A stretch of DNA of 64,000 nucleotides from Adineta vaga (lineage: Eukaryota > Rotifera). The stretch spans positions 7,564,001-7,628,000 of the forward strand of contig CP075497.1 in the NCBI GenBank assembly GCA_021613535.1, in the 5' to 3' direction. This document shows positions 24,628 to 36,010 of this stretch, in pieces; position 1 is the first letter of the stretch; every line of letters begins with the position of its first letter. A program made the position numbers and the translations under genes. Below the pieces are notes generated by a model. That model was not told the origin of the DNA. It saw nothing but the letters and a program-made list of their open reading frames with translations, and made no database searches.

Positions 24628-25267
24628 TTACCAAACAGCTTCAATAATTTTATAAATTCGTCGCAGACCAATTGATGAAAGTAATGATCCTAATACACAT
24701 ATCAGTACCAATAGATAATACCAATTACGATGTAATCCATAAAGTGACATACAAGCCATCATGAAAAGTATCAAAACAATACCTAAACACCATCTTTGTA
24801 TTCGTCGACGTAACAGTCGATTACGAATCGTTCGTCCTGAGAAAGGACGTGATAATTTTTGACCAAGTAAAGATAAAATCATTTCTCGACATGCTAATGT
24901 ATCATAATTATAATCCATACGTTCAAGAACATAATCTACAGCATGACAAAGTTTTAAGAAACGTTCTTCATCTTTACATTCATATGCACGAGATTTTTCA
25001 GAATTGCTTTTCAAATCATCAAGTTGATGTTCAATTTCTTCAAATCGTCGATGTACTTCTTCTTCAATCGATGCAATCTTCGTCCATATTTCATCCATTG
25101 GTGTAACAGGTTCACTGAAAGTATTCAAAAAATATATTTTCATCGAAAATTATATTGAAAACAAACATTTGTTCCTCAGTATCATCATCATCGTCATCAT
25201 TAGATCTTGTTGGTTCTGCTGCTGCTGCTGTTGTCGCTGTTGCCCTTGTAGTTGGTCTTCTGTGCAT
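24628..25267 (-). CDS. Small coiled-coil protein with two C-terminal membrane segments
   Basis: Two exons (25167-25267 and 24628-25114, 52-nt intron) give 195 residues. The start ATG at 25265-25267 has an in-frame stop just upstream. A low-complexity head (Ala/Thr then Asp6) leads into a charged helix with coiled-coil character (IASIEEEVHRRFEEIEHQLDDLK). This is followed by a Cys/Asp-containing helical region and a basic stretch (GRTIRNRLLRRRIQRW). Two hydrophobic helices (LGIVLILFMMACMSLYGL and YYLLVLICVLGSLLSSIG) form a hairpin, and the tail is RRIYKIIEAVW. The layout suggests a membrane-anchored adaptor facing the cytosol. I do not recognise the family. Its start lies 618 bp from the divergent aldo-keto reductase. 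Confidence 0.65.
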
Positions 25268-25885
25268 TTTTTATCAGTTGAAGCACAAGGTAAAAACAAT
25301 TTACACGTGATTCAGTTGTTTCTTCTTTCTTTTTTTCTCGTTGGTTGCAGAACGAATAAATGAACGCAGAACGAAAAATGTCCATAGTTTATTTTCATAT
25401 TGAAAGCAAACGGACGATGATTACAATTAATTCAATCTATTTGAACTTGAACTTTCACGTCAATGATGACAGAATGAGAGACAAAATGCACGAGAATCAG
25501 TGACATTGCTGGTTGTATTGTCAAAATGAATATAAAGAATGATACCAAAGCATCCTTGCTTTTCACCGAGCAAACAGTCAAGTTTCGATACGTTTTCTGA
25601 AATAATGCTTCATATGATTTTGTAAAAAGAAAATTAAAGTATTGGAATTATTAACTGAAGGCCTATTAATATTATTTATCGAATAATCTATAGGATAGCT
25701 GTTCTTCTTCTAAGCTTTTGTTTTTTTCTCTCGATTCTTATGTGAATTTAAATATATATTTATATGCTATTTTCTTTTCGTTCTATTTGCTATGCATACG
25801 TCGTCAGCCTATTCTCGAATACTGATGTCTTTTCATTTTATATCCGTTGACTTTAGATATAAGTACAACGACTATTTATTTGATT
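25268..25885. promoter_or_regulatory. Divergent intergenic region, probable shared promoter
   Basis: 618 bp between two start codons on opposite strands. AT-rich, with no coding potential. No specific promoter element is recognised; the role follows from position only. Confidence 0.4.
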
Positions 25886-27031
25886 ATGTCGTTTCAACAT
25901 ATTTTCTTCATTAAATTATTACTTTTTTCAAGTCTTTATGCTGCTTTGGATATCAAATCGGTTAAAGAACAACCAACAGTTCGATTGATGAACGCTGTTC
26001 ATGGCATAGTACTTATGCCAATAGTAGGACTAGGCACTGGAGGTTATGGTTCTCCAAATGGTTCCGGTGGCCAATACTGGGGACCTGAACAAGGTCATAA
26101 TGCCAGTGTCTCATGGTTAAAAATGGGTGGTCGACGTATTGATAGTTCAGGTGATTATGCTTCATGTGACGGTATTGGTACAGGTTGGATCACTAGTGGT
26201 GTACCTCGTTCAGAAATATTCATTACATCCAAGGTAGATCCAGCAGGTTACAATCAAACACTTGCTGAATTTGCTGGTATCTTGAAATCTTTGCAAACGA
26301 CATATGTTGATCTTTTACTTATTCATTGGCCTGGTGCACAACCAGGCAAGTCTGATAAACCAATACCTTCTTGCAAGGAAGGACAAGCAACTTGGACGGA
26401 TTGTCGTATTCAAACCTGGCGAGCATTAGAAACAATATTTAATCTAAAACAAGTAAAATTTATTCTATATTTATTTACTACATACATTTTCATTTCTATT
26501 CTTTAGGTTCGTGCCATTGGTGTGAGTAACTATGAAGTGAATCATTTATTAGAAATTTTCAATTTGAATTCTACTCTTCCAAGTGTTAACCAAGTATAAA
26601 TTTTTCGTCAAATCGTTTTTCTTTAATAATATTTTCAATTATTTTAGGTAGAATTTCATCCTTATTGGCATGAAGATGAACTTCTTGATTTTTGTCAAAA
26701 ACATAATATCACTTTCAATAGTTACTCGTCAGTTGGCTGTCCTGATCATGCTACTAAATTAGGACCTACTTGGAATCCTATACCTGATTTACGTACACAT
26801 CCTAGTGTCGTTGCAATTGCAACTAAACATGAAAAAAGTTCTGCTCAAGTAATACTTCGTTGGCATTGGCAACAAGGTATAATCATTAATCCTCGTACTC
26901 GTGATCCAACACATATGATGGAAAATATGTCTATATTTGATTTTGAACTTGATCATCAAGATATGATGACTCTTGCTTATTTGAATCATCCAATGAGCAA
27001 AATATGTGGTGATCCAAGACTAATTTTATAA
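25886..27031 (+). CDS. Aldo-keto reductase with signal peptide (secretory-pathway)
   Basis: Three exons (25886-26452, 26507-26593, 26648-27031) encode 345 residues. Family members reduce aldehydes and ketones with NAD(P)H in a TIM barrel. The catalytic tetrad is complete: Asp and Tyr in RRIDSSGDY (correct five-residue spacing), Lys in FITSKVD and His in LLLIHWPG. Near the C-terminus, IIINPRTRDPTHMMENM corresponds to the nucleotide-binding segment (usually IPKS...R), here with NPRTR. Unusually, the first ATG opens a hydrophobic leader (MSFQHIFFIKLLLFSSLYAA), and the mature part has several N-glycosylation sequons (NGS, NAS, NQT, NST, NIT, NMS). Secretion or ER location is therefore likely, unlike typical cytosolic members. 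An Asn/Gly-rich loop with Cys (SCKEGQATWTDC) could form a disulfide. It converges on the isochorismatase-GST gene, 107 bp away. Confidence 0.85.
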
Positions 27032-27138
27032 ATACAAAAGGTTCATAATAGCAAATAATGAAAAATCGAATTGCTTTACGTTTGACAGACTGATTTTTTT
27101 TAAAGAATAAACGAACTGCAAGTAAAGATATACGTTTG

Positions 27139-28506
27139 CTATTCATTTTCTTCATTGCAATTATCTATGATGTTTCTTACGACTTTAAAAATATTAATTC
27201 GACCACCTTTTTCTTTCCAACCATCTGGATGTGAATTGATTGCAGCTGGTTTCATTTTAATCATTTCGACATAATTTTTCAATCTTGAAAATTTATCAAT
27301 ATTTAATCCTCGATGTATCAAATAGGCCATCACAGGATAGAATGCACAATCTGCTAATGTAAATTGATCACAAGCAATAAATATACTTTTTGTTAGATAC
27401 ATTTCCCAGAATGCAAGTTCTTGATCGATCATATCAAGAGTTTTCATAATTGAATCTTTACGTAATGATTGTTCGTGTTTCGGTGTTTTGAAAACAATAT
27501 CTTCAAGAGGTTCGTATATATCGACAAGGTTTTGTGATTCTTGAATGCGTTGTAAAACTTGAATATGTTGTTTTTTATCGATGGGCAGAAGTGAAGGAGT
27601 TTTAGGATAATATTCTTCAAGATAATGTAAAATAGCAAGAGATTCGGCAATAATTGAACCATCTTTATCGACGAATGTCGGTGTTAAACCACGAGGATTT
27701 ATTGCAAGAAATTCAGCAGATTTCGTTTCTTTAGGATTTGACATAACTTTAAGACGTTTACTTTCAAAATCGATATTTTTTTCATAAAGCGCCATCATTA
27801 CTCTCCAACTAGGAATTGATCCATTTACCAAATAAAGAACAGGTTTTGAAATAGTTCTATTAGCTGATATTTGTGGAAGATGAAATTGATCAGAAGTTAT
27901 TATTGTTGCATACCATCGTCCCATTAGTTCTAATGCATTTTGATGAGAAACTTCATTACGACATCCAAGACAATCACTCCAAACAAAAACTTTGTGACCA
28001 TGAAAGAACGCATCGATAGTTGTTGCTTGAACGCAAACATTTGTTGTAAGACCACAGATATGAACTTCATCTACATTCTTCAAAATATCGGCAAGATTCG
28101 TATCAGTAAAAGCTGAATAGTATGTTTTAGTTATAATTATATCTTGATCTGGTTTAATAAGTGAATCAATTTCTGGCGGGAATTTTTGTCCATCTGTTCC
28201 AGATATACATAATGGAAATGTTCGATGTGTACTGGAATGAAAAGCATCATTCATGGGAACATTTTCATATTGTCTACCTTCTGGACGATTAAGATATTTT
28301 GGTTCAGTTGGAACATTTGAATAATCTGCTTTGATCCAAATAACGATGTTATTATTAAAATTACGAAAATGTGGAAGAATATTTGTTAAATTAATAATAA
28401 TATGATCTGCTTTGACAGGTTTATCTTTAAATGGACCATTTAGAGTAATAAAATCTTGTTGAATATCAATCGCCAGTAATGCTTGTCGGCTTTGATTTTC
28501 TACCAT
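27139..28506 (-). CDS. Isochorismatase-like cysteine hydrolase fused to glutathione S-transferase
   Basis: One uninterrupted frame of 455 residues. Residues 1 to about 215 are an isochorismatase-like hydrolase (family of nicotinamidases and isochorismatases) with a recognisable triad: Asp14 (LLAIDIQQDF), Lys127 (TKTYYSAF) and Cys158 (CGLTTNVCVQATTIDAF, including the TT cis-peptide pair). Residues about 221-455 are a GST: a thioredoxin-like half (KPVLYLVNGSIPSWRVMMAL, NPRGLTPTFVD, then ES at 288-289 for glutathione binding) and an all-alpha half (FTLADCAFYPVMAYL). Ser in NGSIPS is the likely thiol-activating residue. No signal peptide is seen, so it is probably cytosolic. It has no intron although nearly all neighbours do. 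Possible roles are hydrolysis of a small amide/ester or enol-ether plus glutathione conjugation; the substrate is unknown. The domain order and lack of introns make horizontal gain plausible but unproven. Confidence 0.9.
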   Translation of the reverse strand: MVENQSRQALLAIDIQQDFITLNGPFKDKPVKADHIIINLTNILPHFRNFNNNIVIWIKADYSNVPTEPKYLNRPEGRQYENVPMNDAFHSSTHRTFPLCISGTDGQKFPPEIDSLIKPDQDIIITKTYYSAFTDTNLADILKNVDEVHICGLTTNVCVQATTIDAFFHGHKVFVWSDCLGCRNEVSHQNALELMGRWYATIITSDQFHLPQISANRTISKPVLYLVNGSIPSWRVMMALYEKNIDFESKRLKVMSNPKETKSAEFLAINPRGLTPTFVDKDGSIIAESLAILHYLEEYYPKTPSLLPIDKKQHIQVLQRIQESQNLVDIYEPLEDIVFKTPKHEQSLRKDSIMKTLDMIDQELAFWEMYLTKSIFIACDQFTLADCAFYPVMAYLIHRGLNIDKFSRLKNYVEMIKMKPAAINSHPDGWKEKGGRINIFKVVRNIIDNCNEENE

Positions 28507-28904
28507 AATGTTATGATTATTGTTGTTTATACTAAAATTAAATAACGAAAAAACGAGTCATTTTATACTTATAAAGGTGATGTTAGACTCGATTGCATCG
28601 CATCGCTCCATTGTTTATTTTATCCAATGATTATTATAAAGATAAATATCGTATATTCTATTCGACTGTTCGGTGAAAACACAAAACAATGCTTTTGTAA
28701 GAATAGCTAACAGTTTGTTTTATGATGTAATGCTATTGCATCATAGAAATGATATCAATAAAATGAGTAGTATATACTTTCATATTTACTTTAAAAAAAT
28801 TGTTGTTAAAAATTAAATATATAGAAACACAGATTTTTTGTTTATAGAGATAATTATATTTAATAAACAAAGCAATCGATCGATACAAATAACGTTCGAA
28901 AAAA
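28507..28904. other. Intergenic between two minus-strand genes
   Basis: AT-rich, with no gene recognised. It contains the upstream region of the isochorismatase-GST gene and the 3' flank of the radial spoke gene. Confidence 0.5.
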
Positions 28905-30937
28905 CTAATCTTCTTCATCTTCATTTTCAATTTCTTCTTCTCCTTCTTCCTCTTCTTCTGGTTTTTCAGCAGCAGCACGTGCTTTTTCTTCATCTTCAGC
29001 TGTTGGATCATCAGCTTCAGCAATTTCTGGTCCATCTGTATATTCACTAGCTGGCATGGGTGGTAATTCAGGTCGATAATCATTCGTTGAATATTTATGG
29101 CCCTGACCAATATAAATATTTTCCCAGATCGTTCCCCGAGCAAATGCATAAGCACCAGGCCAAAGATTTGATCGAACAAATGCACAAGCATATTGTGGTA
29201 TTAAATTAGAAGAGATCTTTGCTGTCCAAGCTTTAGTACGATGAATTTCTGCATCAGCACCAATAGGTGTTAGAAGTGGTGGACCTTGTTCTGGTTGAAT
29301 TTCATTTTGAGCTTTACCCTCTTCATCTTCGTCTTCTTCTTCTTGTTCTTCTTCTTCGGCATCTTCCTTTGGATTCCACCATTTTGTTCGACCTTGAGGA
29401 AGAATATGCAAAACGTGATGAACCTAAATAAAATATTGAATTGAATTATTTGTAAAATGAAAACGCAATTATTTCTTACCCATCCATTTAATTCTTCATC
29501 AGTTAATTCAGATAAAGGTGCACCTGTAAAATCTTCATTATCTTCATAATTTTGTCGACCACCTTCTTCTTCCTCTTCTTCTTCCTAAAGAAAAGTCATA
29601 TAGATTAACATAATGACGAATCAATTTTCATTACCTCGGAAAATTTAAATCGTCCATTAGGTGATACATGTGTCGTTGCACTAATTCGAGCAATTTGAGC
29701 ACGTAAATAATGTTTTTCTGTTCCAGGATATGCAGGAAATGATTTGATTTCTCGAGTTAAATCTCCAGTAAAGTAAACTTTGATTTGCCGAGCCAACGAG
29801 ATATGTGCAGGTGTTACAGTTGGCAATCGAATCCATGGTGCACCAGCTAAATGATAAAAAGAACATGAAAATTATACAATTATACTCTTTTTGGTGACAT
29901 AATGAAAGATACATACGACGATTGCAAACATAATATGTATATTTATTCACACCAGTTCCACGTTCTTCTTTTGGTACAGTTGGCGGTGATTTATAGTTTG
30001 ATTTTGGTAATGGATCTTCTTCGCCTTCACCTTCTTCATCATCATCCATATCTTTTCCTTCATCATTTTCATTATTTTCTTCGTTTTCTTCTTCTTCTTC
30101 AACTTCTTCATCAGCATTCTGTTCAGCCTCAGCTATATAATAATTCTTCTCTGTACCTAATATTTTACCCCAAAAACGAAGCTTTTCAAATTGACTTTTA
30201 TCTACTAGCTGTTTCAATGCAAGCCAAATTCTAAGTATAATCAACAAAATATCAATAGGATATTTCTATAGCGTAAATTTTCTTACTGATAAGTTTCATC
30301 TCGTCCAAGACCAACACCAGCTTGTTCAAAATAATAAGCTTGTTCAAGAATATGTGGTAATGGTGATTGTAATGCATCTTCATCAAGATCATCTGTATTT
30401 TCACCTTTCTACATATAGAATAATGAAATATTCTTGTCAGAGATTATTATGCTTAAAATTTACTTCAAAAAGTGGTTTCTGTTCTTCATTCAAAATCTGT
30501 TCTGTATCATGTGGTGGTGAATCATCTGCTTTTGTTTCATCTTCAGATCGAACAGATTTACTAACATCTTCGAATATAATAGCACTATCACCTGTAAAAT
30601 TCAATAGAATATTTGATATGAAACTTAACATATCTTTACATACGAGGTTGTTCGGTTAATAATCGTGAAACACATTTTACCAAATGATTGTATCTATAAT
30701 CAAATAATAGGAAAATAAATGTTTAATTCTCCTAAACAAAAGTATTTACAAAGTAACACCCTTCTTGGTTTGTGCTGATAAAATGTATGATTTTGCATCA
30801 TTAAAATGTTTTTCCATTTCTCCATCATCTGGTGTTCCAATACGTTGTCTTTGATCTATACAAAATTGAATTATGTTTATTCTTTCAATAATTTCAATCT
30901 AACCTCCATTAAAGCTTTGGTATTGAGCTGTACTCAT
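28905..30937 (-). CDS. RSPH4A: Radial spoke head protein RSPH4A/RSPH6A
   Basis: Structural protein of the radial spoke head of motile cilia and flagella, which relays signals between central pair and outer doublet dyneins. About nine exons run from ATG 30935-30937 ([11 protein letters not shown]) to the stop at 28905. Family hallmarks: a helical N-terminal third ([13 protein letters not shown]), an IWLALKQLV segment followed by [18 protein letters not shown], and [23 protein letters not shown]. Near the end come [19 protein letters not shown] and [15 protein letters not shown], ending in an acidic Glu/Asp tail. Further Glu-rich runs are inserted in the middle (about 29560-29590, 30010-30130). 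RSPH4A and 6A cannot be separated by eye; invertebrates usually have one. Other probable ciliary genes lie at 34-37.7 kb. Confidence 0.92.
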
Positions 30938-31146
30938 TTTCAAAATAAAATATTGGTAGTGTTTGCAATACTTTTTTGTTTCAATGTCTTTTAGATGTTA
31001 TGTTGCTTGCCAACCATCCTCCTTCTTTTCCGCTCGTTTAAAAATTCTTTTTCTTCTTCTTCTGATGATGTCGCTCATTGAGTGACTGTTACATATTTTT
31101 CATGTTAATTCTTTTCTATGTTAAGTTTGTTCGTTATTAATAACGA

Positions 31147-31166
31147 ATATATATATATATATATAT
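31147..31166 (+). repeat. (TA)n run
   Basis: About ten uninterrupted TA units. Confidence 0.85.
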
Positions 31167-31852
31167 CTGTATACAGATGTTGAATGACAATCACTTACAC
31201 TTTGCCCTCCTGCAATTAGGACAATAGTGTGAAACAATTTGTAAATTGAGATATATGTTCCCTTTCTCTTTCTTCTCATTGCTTCAAGGATCAAACGATG
31301 GTCACCTGCGAGATACAAACTATATCCACTACCACCATTGTTGATAATGAATAAGCGGCAAAATCGACACGGTCGGTAATTGAGAAATGATATGGTCATT
31401 TGACAATTCGAATGTTTGATCATTAAACAATATATATATTTATACACATATATAAAACTTATCAAGGATGCTTGATTTGACCCTCCTATGCTAAATCACC
31501 ATTGTTATTATTTCTTTTTTTACCTTCCTTTCAGCAATGCAAAGGATTATAAATACACGTACAGATACACATGATCTCAAATGATAATAATACTCGTGTC
31601 ACAAACAATAGTTCTTTTCTTTTGTGTAAAGTCGAATATCATGATTAAATCCTTGTAATAGGTCAACGAAAATGTTCACTTACATTTCAATTTATTGATT
31701 TGATATTGACATGTATATATGAATTGTTTACAGAAAAACAAATTGATATGATGTAATATCAACCTTGTGAAAATCTATACTGTTAAACTTGTTCGATCAT
31801 GTACAGAGATTAGTGATGGATAAATGACATCAGTCTTGAATGCATGTATATA

Positions 31853-31873
31853 ACTATATATATATATATATAT
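31853..31873 (+). repeat. (TA)n run
   Basis: About ten TA units, 700 bp from a similar run at 31147. Confidence 0.85.
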
Positions 31874-32556
31874 GTACATAAATCAAGAAAGCAGAACTTT
31901 TACTTGATTTACCTCGCACATATATTCAACTAATAAAGTCATAGGCGCGCATATAATATTGATCAAGTACGATCAACATCGTTCTCTTTGTTATTCAAAT
32001 AATGTTACTCTTCTTTTCATTTCTTTGCTCGTGTTATTTGTTTGTGCTTATTATCGTTTGAATGGAACCAGTAATATAATCGAATAGTAATTTCTTCTTT
32101 AGCAAATAGACCAGACATCAATATGATGTATAGAATTATTTCTATTTGTCGATTGACAATTCATGAAGCAAGAAGAAAAAGAACGTAAAGATACCTTCAT
32201 CATTAAATGAAAGAATGAAGCTTAGCACAAGGATCTTGAAGACGATATTTGCATATCGATTGGCGAGGTCATGATCCTATTGTCTCACCTATCATTAGGA
32301 GAATTTTTAATGACCAATTAGATAGATGAAGATACAAGTGTCGTGTCCATACATTTCATAGAGAAGAATTTCACGTTTTTCTCCTCATCGAATATTATTG
32401 AATTAGGAAGAAGGAGAAGAGGAGAGAAAAAAAAATATATCGAATCATATCCAATGAATTGATTTTGTCTGTATGTGTTGATTCGATGAATGATTCGACT
32501 TTTTGTCGTTCTCTCTTTTGATTGAAAAAAAAGAAGTAACCTATCCATTTTAGAAT

Positions 32557-33842
32557 ATGAACGGACATCGACAAATGAGTACAACGTCAAGTAAGTGTTT
32601 TGGTCTCTTGAGATTTTATCTTATGAAGATTATTCGTTTTGTCTAGGTCGAATTTTAACTGATGTTCCATGTAAAGTTTGTCACGATAATTCATCTGGTA
32701 AACATTATGGAATATTTGCTTGCGATGGGTAAGTAACAAATGGAGTTTTTTGTGAAATCTTTGGATAAGAACAATTTTATTTGATTAGATGTGCTGGATT
32801 TTTTAAACGATCAATTCGACGAAATCGTCAATATGTATGTAAAAATCATGGTCTAGGAAATTGTCCTGTAGATAAAACGCATCGAAATCAATGTCGAAGT
32901 TGTCGATTAACACGTTGTTTAGAGGCAGGAATGAATAAAGAAGGTATATCGAATTATGATGAAAAGAATTTTATCTTCATATTTTAATTTCAATTAGCTG
33001 TACAACATGAACGTGGACCAAGAAATTCAACGATACGAAAACAAATGGCTCTATTACTTAGAGAATCTAATGATATTATTAATGCATATCATTTACATCG
33101 TTATCAATCGATTTCTTTTCATCAACCATCAGTACCTAAAGTAATTCAAAATTGAATTTATTATTCATTGCTTTCTTATTCATGTTTAGTTTCCAATGAT
33201 TGATCATCATGAATCAGCTGCAAAAGTTTTATTCAATGCTATTAATTGGACTAAATCTGTACCAGCATTCACATCTCTATCCAATCGTGATCAAGTATGT
33301 TTGATTAAGCATTTTCGTTTCTTTTTCCCTATTGTTTCTTTTAGTCTTGTTTGCTGGAAGAAAGCTGGCGTGATTTATTCATTCTTACTGCTATGGAACA
33401 ACAATTTACAATGAATTTCGATGATCTAATTTATTCGAATGATAAATATGAAATCTATAAATCTGATATTGAAAATTTTCAGGAAATTCTAAACAAATCC
33501 AAACAAATGAAAATCGATGGTAATGAATTAATCTGTTTAAAAAATTTAGTTCTTTTTAAAACACATTTAAACAATTGTCAAACAATAATGAATTCGAAAC
33601 TAACTGATCTTCCTACTATTCATTATTTACAAAATCAATCACAAATTTTATTAAATGCATATATAAATAAACAATATCCATTGGAAGAGAGTCGATTTTT
33701 AAAATTAATTACATTAATTTCTTCATTTCGTTTAATTTCATCGTCAATGATTGAAGAAATTTTTTTTCGAAAAACAATTGGAGATCAAACTCATATGGAA
33801 CAACTTGTTAAAGATATGTACCGAATGGTTGTTCATTCATAA
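32557..33842 (+). CDS. NR2E1: Tailless/TLX-type nuclear receptor (NR2E)
   Basis: Ligand-independent transcription factor of the tailless group, which in other animals represses target genes and keeps neural progenitors undifferentiated. Six exons (32557-32590, 32647-32728, 32789-32943, 32998-33140, 33190-33294, 33345-33842) give 338 residues. The DNA-binding domain (about 15-95) has both zinc fingers. The first is [21 protein letters not shown]. The second uses the seven-residue Cys spacing typical of tailless ([19 protein letters not shown]), followed by [20 protein letters not shown], a near-signature for this family. The ligand-binding domain is recognisable ([32 protein letters not shown] near the end) but short and divergent in the middle. 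No classic AF-2 helix is visible after it. The protein is shorter than vertebrate TLX (about 385). Confidence 0.9.
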
Positions 33843-33976
33843 AATATGTTCGATGACCGGTTTAGGATTACGGGCTTTTTCTTCCTATTTCTTATACAGT
33901 GCTAAATTACGGGCCATTTTTTCTTTTTCATTTCTTTGGGTATACTTTCTTTTGTGTGTATGATATAGCAACATGT

Positions 33977-33982
33977 AATAAA
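33977..33982 (+). terminator. Candidate poly(A) signal of the nuclear receptor gene
   Basis: AATAAA 134 bp after the stop codon, in the 176-bp gap to the convergent LRRC27-like gene. Confidence 0.45.
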
Positions 33983-34018
33983 AATACATTTATTTGTGTC
34001 AAATATAATGAAGAAAAG

Positions 34019-35667
34019 TCAAAGTTTTCTTGCGTTTGGATTGGTATTACTAGCCACTGTTTTAGGACGATTAGTAACTGGTGGTGGACGGTGTTGTTTA
34101 CCTTCGGAAACAAGTCGATGAAGCTGAAGAAAATAAAGATTAGAATTTGGCAGAGAGAGAACACGAAAGAAATGAATATATACTTCGTGAATTTCATTTT
34201 TAACTTGCCGTCGTTCTTCAAATATATTTCCTCGTGCTTCTAATCGACGTTTAAGCATTTTATCAGTGATGCTACGAATATCGTCATGAATTTGTCGATC
34301 ATATCCACGTCTGAAAATAATGTATATATACATAGATAGATTGAAAACATTGACGAACCTCGTTTCATCTTCTCTTCCGACGTATTCAGCAGAAAGAGTT
34401 CTAAGAAATTCTAATTGATCTTTACTAATCATTCGTGTATATCGTCGATTAATAAGACTTGCAGTTGGAGCAATCGGTTTCTTCGAATCTACTTACACAA
34501 TAAAAATTCTAAATCTTTTGCAGAAGAAGAAGACAGATTACCTTTGCTCTTGCCAAAACTTCTTGGACGTATTTGTTGTTTTGCTCTATGACGTTCTATT
34601 TCTTGATACTAGAAAAAAATCCAATCAAAAAACACTTTTGACAACTGTATGAATGAGAACGACAACTTACTTTCATTTGCATAAATGTTTGTTCTTGAGC
34701 TGTGTAAACATTTCTTTGTCGATCATTATTGTTTTTTATTATCATACTTTGTGTTCTAAATAAAATTCCATTTATACTCAAGGGAAATATTTTGAAAACA
34801 TACACTTGAGGTAATTTTTTCGCTGAATGTGGTGGTGATATGGAACGTCTTACGGAACAAATTATTCGTTCATATTGTTTACATGATTGAACACGAAGTG
34901 GAGAAAGATCTGAATGAGAAACTTCATCGTCATCATCATCATCATCACCAGTTGAAGTTAATCTTCTATACAAAAGAAAGAAACATGAACAGATTACTTT
35001 CATACAATTACTCTTCCATTTAATCTAGTTATAAAAATACTTAGATTTTCGAGGTGAATATCTCGGTGTTTGTTGAAGATCATCATCATCATCTGTTAAG
35101 GAGAATTCATCATCGGTATGAAGTTCATCACGTAGATATTGTTGAATTGCTTTGATACCTTGTTTAATAACTTCATTTGGAGGATGATTCAATGGATTTC
35201 CATCAAGATTTAATGCAGATAATGTTTTTACTTTGCCAAGTTCATGTGGTAATGTACGAAGAAAATTTCCACTAAGTAAAAGATATTGAAGAGATGAATG
35301 TGCACCGAGACCTTCATGAGGTATTGAAGTTAATTTATTATGACGTAGGTCAAGCCATTTTAAATTACATAATCGAACGAAAAGATCATTGGGTAATTGT
35401 TTTAATTGATTACCTTCTAAATATAAATACTAGAAAGAACGAATGAATGAAATGTGAATGACTATAAGACAATAGTTTTACTTGCAATGAAGGAAACTCA
35501 AGAAGTTGCGTAGGAAATTGAGTGAGATTTTTTTTTGAAAGATCAAGACAGTTAAAACCTTGTTGTTGAGCTTTGATTAGAAGTTGATCAAGACTACTTT
35601 CATTTCTATCATCAATATCAAGACTCACATCATGGGAAAGTTCTGTTGGAATTTCAAGGTTATTCAT
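34019..35667 (-). CDS. LRRC27: Leucine-rich repeat protein, LRRC27-like
   Basis: Start ATG at 35665-35667. After a short polar head, four to five leucine-rich repeats are clear: CLDLSKKNLTQFPTQLLEFPSL, then YLYLEGNQLKQLP, WLDLRHNKLTSIP, YLLLSGNFLRTLPHEL and ALNLDGNPLNHPP. They end with KQGIKAIQQYLRDEL, which closely resembles the end of the repeat block in animal LRRC27. An acidic spacer (DDDDDD, twice), a Ser/Arg-rich linker (SVRRSISPPHSAKK) and a coiled-coil C-terminus (MLKRRLEARGNIFEERRQVKNEI) follow, ending ARKL. About eight exons. The function of LRRC27 is poorly known. The LRR plus coiled-coil layout and nearby ciliary genes hint at a cilium or sperm role, which is inference. Confidence 0.75.
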
Positions 35668-36010
35668 TGTATGAAATTAATTGAAACAAAATATGACATT
35701 GAATTGGAAATTAAGTAAATATAGTTAGCTTATATAAACACCATATGTGTGACGTTTATGTCAGATGAAACCCTGGCAACATCAGACATAATCAAAATCA
35801 AACACAGCGCCATCTTCGACCACATATTGTAGGATGAGAAACTGTATTTTGCTTTTTCGACACCGTTTGATATGTGTACGAGAAATATTTCGAAATGTAT
35901 AATGTTATTTAAGTCTCATGCTGTGATTTTATTGAAATATTAAAATAAGAATATGTCTGAATGAAAAAAATGAACAGCACCGAAAAAAAGCATAGTTCAT
36001 AGTATAGTGT
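35668..36010. other. Intergenic between two minus-strand genes
   Basis: AT-rich, no gene recognised. Upstream flank of the LRRC27-like gene. Confidence 0.5.

Larger units (their letters stand above)
30938..32556. other. Divergent intergenic region, radial spoke gene to nuclear receptor
   Basis: 1.6 kb, AT-rich, with TA dinucleotide runs at about 31147-31166 and 31853-31873. A minus-strand frame at 31121-31465 is low-complexity and does not look coding. The last bases (CCATTTTAG, 32545-32553) could be a splice or trans-splice acceptor just before the receptor ATG. No other feature recognised. Confidence 0.5.

Noticed and set aside
28838-30234. Long open frames on the plus strand across the radial spoke gene
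   Set aside because: They are complements of its Glu/Asp-rich exons (Leu/His-rich nonsense) and not independent genes.
31121-31465. Minus-strand open frame of 114 codons
   Set aside because: Starts and ends in TA-repeat and Ile/Tyr-rich low-complexity sequence, and no domain is recognised.
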